From: Metabacillus crassostreae
GTDB lineage: Bacteria > Bacillota > Bacilli > Bacillales > Bacillaceae
Assembly (NCBI RefSeq): GCF_016908395.1
Contig: NZ_JAFBDU010000002.1
Location: 186,001-250,000 of the forward strand
Direction: 5' to 3'
DNA: 64,000 nt
The notes under the pieces were generated by a model that had not been told where the DNA came from, searched no databases, and saw only the letters and a program-made list of their open reading frames with translations. A program made the position numbers and the translations under genes. This document shows positions 46,176-54,170 of the stretch, piece after piece (positions within the stretch are counted from its first letter, which is position 1; each line of letters begins with the position of its first letter).

Positions 46176-47432
46176 TTAAACCTCCTCTTTAAACGATTTC
46201 GTCCGTCTGAATTGCCATAATGCGATCACAATAACAAATACAGAAAGTAAAATAGTTAATGCTGCTGCAAGAGAATACTGACTCGATTGCATCGTTAATT
46301 TATAAATCCAAGATACTAAAATATCAGTTCCACCAGCATTTGACCCAGGTACAGCTGGACCACCACCATTAAATAGATAGATAATATTAAAATTATTAAA
46401 GTTAAACGTATATTGTGTTATAAGTATTGGAGCCATTGCTATTAAAATCATTGGCATAGTAATATTTTTAAATTTAGCAAACATCGACGCACCATCAATT
46501 GTAGCTGCCTCATAAAGATCTTCAGGAATTGATTGAAGGACACCAGTTGTAACTAAGAAAATATATGGAAAGCCTAACCACCCCTGCATGAGGATAAGTG
46601 CTAATTTTGACCAATTTTGATCTGTTAACCAAGGAATCGGATCAATGCCAAATGCTGCTAAAATATCATTGTTAATTGCACCAAAACTGTCGTTGAATAA
46701 ACCTGCGAAAATTAATATCGTTACAAAACCAGGTACTGCCCAAGGTAAAACTAAAATTGTTCGAAATAATCTCTTAAAGCGAATTGCTTTTTGATTTACC
46801 AAAACAGCGAGGAAAATACCAATACTAATTTGAAGTGTTGATGCTACTAGAGTCCAAATAACAGTCCAAGATAAAACATCAAAGAACGTAGAACGCCAAA
46901 TATCAACGGTGAAAATCTCTGCAAATGTTTGTAATCCAACCCAATCAGCTAGATTAGCAGGAGGAGAATGATATAAATCATAATTTGTAAATGCTAAAGC
47001 AAAGCTAAATAGAATAGGAAAAATAACGGCAAAGATTAGGATGAATAGAGATGGACCACTAATCACATATGGGTAACCATGAGCCATTAAATTCTGGTAT
47101 TGTTCCTTCAGTGAACTTAATTCTTTATTCTCATCTCGTAACTTCCCATTATTGTATGCGTCTCTTAAATTCAAATAATAAATCCCTAGACCAAAACAGG
47201 TAACAATAACAGCAATAATACCTTCTGCTAGAAGAAAAACAGAGTTATCACGTGGTACTTCTGTTCCTAAGGTAAATAGACCCCAAAAGCCCATATTTAA
47301 TAAATCTTTAAATACAGCAATGAAAGATACGCCTAAAATTAAATAGATAAGCCCCTTAATCCACTGCTTGTTATAAAATTGTCCAAGACCTGGAATCACA
47401 GATAATAATAAGGCATTTCTACGATGTTGCAT
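46176..47432 (-). CDS. ganP: ABC importer permease GanP (MalF type)
   Basis: A 418-residue permease, larger than AraP because of an N-terminal segment with two or three extra membrane helices and a soluble stretch, as in MalF and B. subtilis GanP. The N-terminus VIPGLGQFYNKQWIKG is characteristic. The EAA loop is EAATIDGASMFAKF at about residue 305. The ATG at 47432 follows GAGAGGTG; an ATG 33 nt upstream has no such site. It starts 114 bp downstream of ganS, with a strong hairpin between. Confidence 0.95.
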   Translation of the reverse strand: MQHRRNALLLSVIPGLGQFYNKQWIKGLIYLILGVSFIAVFKDLLNMGFWGLFTLGTEVPRDNSVFLLAEGIIAVIVTCFGLGIYYLNLRDAYNNGKLRDENKELSSLKEQYQNLMAHGYPYVISGPSLFILIFAVIFPILFSFALAFTNYDLYHSPPANLADWVGLQTFAEIFTVDIWRSTFFDVLSWTVIWTLVASTLQISIGIFLAVLVNQKAIRFKRLFRTILVLPWAVPGFVTILIFAGLFNDSFGAINNDILAAFGIDPIPWLTDQNWSKLALILMQGWLGFPYIFLVTTGVLQSIPEDLYEAATIDGASMFAKFKNITMPMILIAMAPILITQYTFNFNNFNIIYLFNGGGPAVPGSNAGGTDILVSWIYKLTMQSSQYSLAAALTILLSVFVIVIALWQFRRTKSFKEEV

Positions 47433-47497
47433 TTTCTTCACCTCTCTATATAGACAGGAAATCAAATCATTCCGTCTGTTCTTTAAAACTTATAATA

Positions 47498-47533
47498 AAT
47501 GGTGTCAAACGAAGAGTAACGTTTGACACCATT
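47498..47533 (-). other. Strong intercistronic stem-loop between ganS and ganP
   Basis: AATGGTGTCAAAC (47498-47510) pairs perfectly with GTTTGACACCATT (47521-47533) around a 10-nt loop. On the minus strand only a short mixed stretch (TATTATAAG) follows, so full termination is unlikely. It mirrors the araN-araP hairpin and should stabilise the ganS message. Confidence 0.75.
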
Positions 47534-47546
47534 ATTCAAACCTTAA

Positions 47547-48830
47547 TTATTTACCTGAATGTTTTGCTTCAATTTGCCCTTTAATTGTTTCAACAGCTTG
47601 ATCTAACGCTGCTTGTGGCTCAGCTTTACCTGTAGCAATTGTTTGTAGAGCTGAATCAGTTGGTGTCCACACTTCATTCATTTCTGGAATGTTTGGTGTT
47701 AATTCAGCAAATTGTGATTGCTCTGCCACTGCTTGCGCTGATACATCTTCTGCAACAACTGGGTCATTTGCTAGAGATGCTACAGCTGGAACTTCTTTTG
47801 TAATTTCAAATCTTTTTCTAGAATTTTCTTCATTTGCAAGAAATACAACTAACTCTTGTGCAAGCTCAGCATTTTTTGAATAGCCACTTACGTTATAGCT
47901 TTTCACTCCAACGAATGAGCTCATATTGTCACCATTTGATAATTCTGGTAATTTTACAACTCCATAGTTAATACCTGCTTTTGCATATGGCTCAGTATTC
48001 CAAGGACCAGAAATAACAGCTGCCGCTTTTCCTTCTGTAAATAATGTATCTAAGACATTAATTCCTTGTTCCCCAATGATACCTGCTGGAAATAAGCCTT
48101 CTTTATAAAATTTTTGAATATATTGTGCTCCCTCAACAGCGCCTTCATTGTTTAAGCCAATATCAGTAGGATCATAATTTCCTTTATCGTCTTTCCCAAA
48201 GATATATCCTCCATAACCACTCATAATACTTTGTGCATAATAAATTTGATCAAACAATGCTAAGAAACCAAACTTCTCACCGTCAGTCATTTCTTTAGAC
48301 AAGTCATACCATCCATCTAATGTTGTTGGTAATTGATCTTCAGAAACTAAATCTTTGTTATAGAAGAGTACTGTTGTTTCAACAGCTTTTGGTAAACCAT
48401 AAACTTTACCTTCTACTGTTTGTGACTGCATTGCAACATCTGTATAAATTGATTGAACATCTTCTCCAACAGTTAATTCCTTTACTAAACCTTCAGTTAC
48501 AGCTGTTCCAATTTGATCACCAGGCATAGTTAATACATCTGGACCAGTTCCAGCTGGACCATCTAAACGTAAATCTTCAATTTGTTGAGCATATGTTTTT
48601 TCAACCACTTTAACTTTTACATCATGTTCTTCTTCAAAGGCAGCAACAGCATCTGCAATTCCAGCAGCTTTATCTTGATCTTCCCAAACTAATAATTCTG
48701 TCGTTCCATTAGAAGCATCTTTTTCTGGGCTTGTCTCTCCACTACCACTTTCCTGTGGTCCGCAGCCCACTAAAGCTAAACTTAAAGCTATACCACTCAT
48801 AAGCCCTAAAAACTTTTTATTTTTCTTCAC
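47547..48830 (-). CDS. ganS: Galacto-oligosaccharide-binding lipoprotein GanS
   Basis: A 427-residue MalE-type binding protein. The lipobox LALVGC places the lipidated Cys at residue 23, followed by an acidic linker. It delivers galactan oligomers to GanPQ. The start is GTG (48828-48830) after GGGGGA; an ATG at 48860 lacks a ribosome site. A promoter with an overlapping LacI-type operator lies upstream. It is the first gene of the gan operon. Confidence 0.93.
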   Translation of the reverse strand: MKKNKKFLGLMSGIALSLALVGCGPQESGSGETSPEKDASNGTTELLVWEDQDKAAGIADAVAAFEEEHDVKVKVVEKTYAQQIEDLRLDGPAGTGPDVLTMPGDQIGTAVTEGLVKELTVGEDVQSIYTDVAMQSQTVEGKVYGLPKAVETTVLFYNKDLVSEDQLPTTLDGWYDLSKEMTDGEKFGFLALFDQIYYAQSIMSGYGGYIFGKDDKGNYDPTDIGLNNEGAVEGAQYIQKFYKEGLFPAGIIGEQGINVLDTLFTEGKAAAVISGPWNTEPYAKAGINYGVVKLPELSNGDNMSSFVGVKSYNVSGYSKNAELAQELVVFLANEENSRKRFEITKEVPAVASLANDPVVAEDVSAQAVAEQSQFAELTPNIPEMNEVWTPTDSALQTIATGKAEPQAALDQAVETIKGQIEAKHSGK

Positions 48831-48869
48831 TATATTGTCCCCCTTTAGTAAGATCAGCAATTTCTTTCA

Positions 48870-48884
48870 ATGGAAACGCTTTAC
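48870..48884. promoter_or_regulatory. cre-like site downstream of the ganS promoter
   Basis: ATGGAAACGCTTTAC keeps WTGNAANCGNT but differs at the last conserved positions. It lies close to the transcription start. Confidence 0.5.
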
Positions 48885-48891
48885 TAAAACT

Positions 48892-48933
48892 AATATATCA
48901 TGAGGTAAAAAATAAGTAAACAAATATTTTACT
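48892..48933 (-). promoter_or_regulatory. ganS promoter with overlapping GanR-type operator
   Basis: On the minus strand TTTACT (48915-48920), 17 nt, TATATT (48892-48897). The palindrome AGTAAACAAATATTTTACT (48915-48933) covers the -35 box. A second related palindrome, GTAAAATTATTTAC, lies at 48941-48954. Both resemble the operator before ganR. The rest of the 347-bp gap up to the ganR terminator shows nothing I can name. Confidence 0.65.
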
Positions 48934-49105
48934 ATAATCGGTAAAATTATTTACGAAATTAATAGATCGATATTTTGTAGTGTTTCTCCTATGCTTCCGA
49001 TACTTCCATAGAAGGCTCGAACAAAGGATTGGCACAAGGTGAAACAAGAGTTGATAAGATCTTTACTTCATTAATATGTACTAAAACTAAACGTTTCTAA
49101 AAAAC

Positions 49106-49154
49106 AAAAAAGTGTTGAATCTTAGCTCAAATAGCTAAGATTCAACACTTTTTT
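49106..49154 (-). terminator. Terminator of ganR
   Basis: A perfect 22-bp stem, beginning AAAAAAGTGTTGAATC and ending GATTCAACACTTTTTT, with a 5-nt loop. It follows the ganR stop. Confidence 0.92.
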
Positions 49155-49177
49155 AATGAAATATAAATACCCATTAT

Positions 49178-50197
<1,020 letters not shown>

Positions 50198-50225
50198 TTA
50201 CCTAACAAAACCCCAAGTCTTCGTT

Positions 50226-50271
50226 AGTAAAATATTTTACTTTATTTTACTACATTTTACGAATATGTAAA
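50226..50271 (-). promoter_or_regulatory. ganR promoter and palindromic operator
   Basis: The palindrome AGTAAAATATTTTACT (50226-50241) is perfect. On the minus strand TTTACA (50266-50271), 16 nt and TAAAAT (50244-50249) form a likely promoter just upstream of it, so GanR should repress its own gene. Confidence 0.7.
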
Positions 50272-50411
50272 GTATTAAAATTCTAAACCCTTTTACTCAA
50301 TTAATAATATGTAAACATAACTTCCAATTTTTATGTTACGATAAAATTAACATGTTTAAGTAATTCAAAGCTTATAAGAATTTCAATAAATAATGGTGAT
50401 GGTGGTTTTTC

Positions 50412-50624
50412 ATGAATAATATTAAAAGGATTTATTTCATTGGTTATTTTATCTTATATCCAATCATTTTTTTGATAAGTTTTTTTATATGGATGTATTT
50501 TATCAAGGATTATAAGTTATTTACCGTTATACAAGACTGTTTAGCTATTTTAGGAATTTACTATATAATCACGAGCTTTCTTTTTTTACGATACTTACCA
50601 AAACAAAATAAAGAGAACAAATAA
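50412..50624 (+). CDS. Small two-helix membrane protein of unknown function
   Basis: A 70-residue protein with two clear membrane segments (about residues 8-30 and 37-60) and a basic tail PKQNKENK. I do not recognise a family. The ribosome site GGTGG 6 nt before the ATG is weak. It is a plus-strand gene between ganR and the MocR-type gene. Its charge and hydrophobicity pattern make a real gene likely, but expression is uncertain. Confidence 0.55.
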   Translation: MNNIKRIYFIGYFILYPIIFLISFFIWMYFIKDYKLFTVIQDCLAILGIYYIITSFLFLRYLPKQNKENK

Positions 50625-50698
50625 TAGCGAAACGTCTTAAATAAGTTTTATTCCCAGTAGTACAATAAATCAGCACAAATACTGGCTCAAATTATTCT

Positions 50699-52153
50699 CT
50701 AACAATGTTCCTTAGCTCTTATTATTTTCGATAAATGTATTAACCCTTCTTCTATTTCTTGTAATGAAGCATATGAGTACGACAGTCTAAGATGTTTCCG
50801 GTCATTTTTATCATACACACTACCAGGATTTAAAAGAATACCTTCCTTCAGAGATACCTCAAATAAACTTCTAATAGAAATATCTATTTTAAATTGAAGC
50901 CATATAAAGAAACCACCTTTTGGTATTTCCCAAATTGCAATATCTGAATAATAACTATTTAGCACATCTAACATAAAATCGCGCTTTTTCTTTAATTCCT
51001 TTCTTACATGTGCTAAATACTCATCATACATACCACTGACCATCCATTTTTGAACCATATGTTGCGAGATCGAGCTTGAGCCATAATCTGTTTGCATTTT
51101 TATATCTGCTAACCTATCAATGACAGGTTCTGGTCCAACAAGCCATCCAATTCTAAGTCCAGGACTCAATGATTTAGAAACACTTCCAATATAAAGCACA
51201 TTCCCATTATGATCATTGGCTTTAATCGGCTTTGGTGGAGGGTAATCAAACCATAACTCTCCATATACATCATCTTCAATAATAGGAAGTGATTCCTGCT
51301 GACACATGTCTAATACTTGTTTTCTTCTATTTTCAGACATAAGTATACTTGTTGGATTATGATAGGACGGTATTGTGTAAAGTAATGCACCATGATGTTG
51401 CTTTTTTAGCACACCAATTTCTTCATGATTAATTCCTTCATGATCAATTGAAACCCCAAATAAATTCATACCTGCAGATTGAAACACATGAACAGAATTT
51501 AAGTATGATGGTGTTTCATGGAAAATAACCGAGCCTCGTTTTAATAATCCTATTGATATGAGCTGTAAGGCTTGTAAAGCTCCAGAAACGATTAAAATTG
51601 AAGCAGGTGAAACATCTATACCTTTTCTTTTTAAGTTTTCACAAATCGTTTTCCTTAAAGTTAGACTACCTTTTGGTTCTTCATATCCTAAAAAAAGAGT
51701 TTCAGTTTCATTTATTTGCATTAGCCGCTTCATATCTTCAACAGGTAACAATTCAGGAGCCAGCTCACCTGTACCAAGCCGGATCATTTTTGAATCTGCT
51801 TCAGCTTCATTAATTTTTTGAATCATCGTTATATTTGGTTCATGAATACCAGATTTTACATAACTAACCCAATCGGGTGGGGGTGAAGACGCAATTAAGC
51901 TCCACGTGTTATTAACAACGTTAGTGCCACTTCCAACCTTTGATTGAAGAAATCCATCTGCTACTAATTCCTCAAGTGCACTGACAATTGTACTTCGATT
52001 TACATCAAATTGTTTCGCCATCTTTCTTTGCGATGGTAACTTCATACCAATTGTCCACTCTCCATTTAGTATTTTCTTTTTCATATATGTAACAATTTGA
52101 AAAGTTAATGATTGTCGGGAATTTCTTTTGGGTTTCCATTCTATTTCAGACAT
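50699..52153 (-). CDS. MocR/PdxR-type GntR regulator with aminotransferase domain
   Basis: A 484-residue regulator. The N-terminal GntR winged helix (about 15-80, with KLPSQRKMAKQFDVNRSTIV) is joined to a class I aminotransferase domain (about 115-480). The PLP-binding lysine lies in GSVSKSLSPGLRIG. MocR proteins sense amino-acid or vitamin B6-related ligands. GAGGGA precedes the ATG. It is divergent from a LysE-family exporter, and two copies of ATTGGTTGG lie between them, so it probably controls that exporter. Confidence 0.9.
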   Translation of the reverse strand: MSEIEWKPKRNSRQSLTFQIVTYMKKKILNGEWTIGMKLPSQRKMAKQFDVNRSTIVSALEELVADGFLQSKVGSGTNVVNNTWSLIASSPPPDWVSYVKSGIHEPNITMIQKINEAEADSKMIRLGTGELAPELLPVEDMKRLMQINETETLFLGYEEPKGSLTLRKTICENLKRKGIDVSPASILIVSGALQALQLISIGLLKRGSVIFHETPSYLNSVHVFQSAGMNLFGVSIDHEGINHEEIGVLKKQHHGALLYTIPSYHNPTSILMSENRRKQVLDMCQQESLPIIEDDVYGELWFDYPPPKPIKANDHNGNVLYIGSVSKSLSPGLRIGWLVGPEPVIDRLADIKMQTDYGSSSISQHMVQKWMVSGMYDEYLAHVRKELKKKRDFMLDVLNSYYSDIAIWEIPKGGFFIWLQFKIDISIRSLFEVSLKEGILLNPGSVYDKNDRKHLRLSYSYASLQEIEEGLIHLSKIIRAKEHC

Positions 52154-52288
52154 GCTTTCCCTCGGTTCCTTTTATATTTAAAAATATTGATTTTTACGTA
52201 TTCACTCCAGCACTATACCTTAGTAGTTTTAATGTCCTAGAGTTTCTTTAATCAATAGTGTAATTGAATATAGATAGTATTTCAATCG

Positions 52289-52321
52289 ATTGGTTGGGTT
52301 AATTCCCATCCAATTGGTTGG
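52289..52321. promoter_or_regulatory. Direct repeat, likely MocR-type operator
   Basis: ATTGGTTGG occurs at 52289-52297 and 52313-52321, 24 bp apart in the same orientation, upstream of the exporter gene. MocR-type regulators bind widely spaced direct repeats. Confidence 0.55.
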
Positions 52322-52375
52322 AGACATCATGAACCTTTTTCGTTATTCTATTATGAGAGAAAGGGAGGGATGATT

Positions 52376-52984
52376 TTGGAACCATTACTTCACGGAGTGT
52401 TTTTAGCTTTTGGTCTTATTTTACCTTTAGGGGTTCAAAATATTTTTGTATTCACACAAGGAGCAACTCATAAAAAATTCACAAACGCCTTACCCGCGAT
52501 TGTTACTGCTGCAATTTGTGATACGTTCTTAATTTCACTAGCTGTTACTGGTATTTCACTTATTGTTTTTAACTTTATTTGGTTAAAAACTATTATCTTT
52601 ATAATTGGCTTTGTATTCTTAATTTATATGGGGTGGATTATGTGGCGGGATTCTTCTCAAGTAATAAAACAGGAAGATCTAAATCAGTTTTCACCAAAAA
52701 AACAGATAACTTTTGCAACTTCTGTGTCACTTTTAAATCCCCATGCGATTATGGATACAATTGGAGTGATTGGCACTAGTTCATTAACTTATAGCGGACC
52801 AGATAAATGGCTTTTTGCATTGGCGTGTATTGCCATTTCTTGGCTTTGGTTCTTAGCCCTAGCTATTACAGGTAGAAAAATCGGACAGCTAGATACAAAT
52901 GGGAAGTACTTAAGGTACATAAATCAATTTTCAGCCATTATTATTTGGATTATGGCGATTTATATTATTAGTCAGTTATTTTAG
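52376..52984 (+). CDS. LysE/ArgO-family amino acid exporter
   Basis: A 202-residue membrane exporter with about six helices. The N-terminus HGVFLAFGLILPLGVQNIFV and the motif NPHAIMDTIGVIG are family signatures. It should export a basic or other amino acid. The start is ambiguous: I prefer the TTG at 52376, 7 nt after GGGAGG and giving the usual MEPLLHG start; the ATG at 52370 almost touches the ribosome site. The divergent MocR-type gene is its likely regulator. It has no obvious link to pectin use. Confidence 0.9.
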   Translation: MEPLLHGVFLAFGLILPLGVQNIFVFTQGATHKKFTNALPAIVTAAICDTFLISLAVTGISLIVFNFIWLKTIIFIIGFVFLIYMGWIMWRDSSQVIKQEDLNQFSPKKQITFATSVSLLNPHAIMDTIGVIGTSSLTYSGPDKWLFALACIAISWLWFLALAITGRKIGQLDTNGKYLRYINQFSAIIIWIMAIYIISQLF

Positions 52985-53030
52985 TAGTGATATACAAAAG
53001 AGCATACACTTAAAACTAAATACATACAAA

Positions 53031-53283
53031 GAGGCTTGCACATAATTAAAGAAGTCATACAAAAAAGACGAATAAATCTAAAATCAATTAAGCTGAAAGA
53101 AACAGGTTCGTACCATTGCGCTGCAGACACTCGCTTTCCACTAGCTCCTAAAAATAGTATGCAAAGTCAAAAAATCTATTGAAGAAGACATATAAAAACC
53201 CGAACTATTAGGCGAATGATTAATTGAAATATCTCCTAATAATTCGGGTTTATCATTAGCTTATATACTTTTGTCCCACCCTC
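53031..53283. repeat. Repeat element copy 3, internally deleted
   Basis: A 253-bp relative of copies 1 and 2, in the same orientation as copy 2. The ends are GAGGCTTGCACATAA and TTTTGTCCCACCCTC, so both terminal repeats have drifted. About 90-100 bp of the GC-rich core are missing: the sequence jumps from ACTCGCTTTCCA to CTAGCTCC. It occupies most of the gap between the exporter and DJ-1/PfpI genes. Confidence 0.85.
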
Positions 53284-53327
53284 TTTTTGTATATAAGTAT
53301 TCAATTGTTAAAAATACTAAACTGATA

Positions 53328-53837
53328 TTATGATAATTTAGCCAGTATTTCTCGTATAAAAGCAGGTTCATCGGCTGGAGTACGAGATGTTACTATATTT
53401 TCACCAACAACCACCTCTTCATCTTTATAAATGGCACCTGCTAGTTTGATATCATCACGAATACCGATATAGCTTGTTGCTTCTTTTCCTTTTAATACAT
53501 CCGCACTAATCATAACTTGAGGGCCGTGACATATACCTGAGATTACCTTATGTTGTTCATTTAGTTCTTTAACAAAACGAACAACATCCTCATTTACACG
53601 TAAAGCCTCGGGAGCCCCACCACCAGGAATAACCACTCCGGCAAAATCACTTCCGTTTGCATCTGCTGCCCCTAATTCTGCTGTATAAGAAACTGTCCCT
53701 TGCTTACCTGGACATTCCACACCCTTTTCCAAGCCAATAATCACTGCCTCATGACCTGCCTCTTTAATTGCTTCATAGGGATTGATCATCTCTGAATCTT
53801 CAAAACCACCTGCTAATAAAAATGCTACTTTAGCCAT
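53328..53837 (-). CDS. DJ-1/PfpI-family protein
   Basis: A 169-residue single-domain protein of the DJ-1/PfpI class I glutamine-amidotransferase-like family. The nucleophile elbow is ISGICHGPQVM with the catalytic Cys, preceded by VIPGGGAPEAL. Members are described as intracellular proteases, glyoxalases or deglycases; the exact reaction is unclear. Bacillus general-stress homologues (YfkM) have the same size. An AraR operator and a TTGACA promoter lie 107-152 bp upstream, so it appears to be an AraR target. That suggests a role when pentose levels are high, for example against sugar-derived carbonyls. Confidence 0.9.
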   Translation of the reverse strand: MAKVAFLLAGGFEDSEMINPYEAIKEAGHEAVIIGLEKGVECPGKQGTVSYTAELGAADANGSDFAGVVIPGGGAPEALRVNEDVVRFVKELNEQHKVISGICHGPQVMISADVLKGKEATSYIGIRDDIKLAGAIYKDEEVVVGENIVTSRTPADEPAFIREILAKLS

Positions 53838-53943
53838 TTAACTTCCTCCTAATTCATAGAATAATGATTTAATAGTTACGATTTTAAGATAAGTTTTTAG
53901 TACAAAACAATAATTTTTTCGATCATGAAAACTTAAAAAATAA

Positions 53944-53959
53944 ATTTGTACGCACATCT
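53944..53959. promoter_or_regulatory. AraR operator upstream of the DJ-1/PfpI gene
   Basis: ATTTGTACGCACATCT matches 13 of 16 operator positions, with a perfect left half. It directly follows the -10 box, the same arrangement as at the GH27 gene. Confidence 0.78.
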
Positions 53960-53989
53960 AGATTAATAGGGAAACTCTTTATTTGTCAA
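53960..53989 (-). promoter_or_regulatory. Sigma-A promoter of the DJ-1/PfpI gene
   Basis: On the minus strand TTGACA (53984-53989), 18 nt, TAATCT (53960-53965). Both hexamers are identical to those of the GH27 promoter. Confidence 0.7.
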
Positions 53990-54106
53990 GGTTTACATAA
54001 TGAATTGCAGTGATACTATATATTGAAATTTAAACTTAGTTTCAATAGTTATACGGATAATTATTTACTGATTGATTTTATAGTTAACAGAATTCTTAAA
54101 TAGAAA

Positions 54107-54151
54107 AGCTACCCTAAAATAGAAAGTCTTATAATCTATTCTAAGGTAGCT
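54107..54151 (-). terminator. Terminator of the rhamnogalacturonan lyase gene
   Basis: AGCTACCCTAAAATAGA pairs with TCTATTCTAAGGTAGCT with a few mismatches. On the minus strand it follows the stop codon and ends in TTTTCTATTT. Confidence 0.75.
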
Positions 54152-54170
54152 ATTAAATTGGTTATCTCCC

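Noticed and set aside
48961-49100. Possible gene remnant or repeat between the ganS operators and the ganR terminator
   Set aside because: No frame or recognised repeat could be supported; left unannotated.
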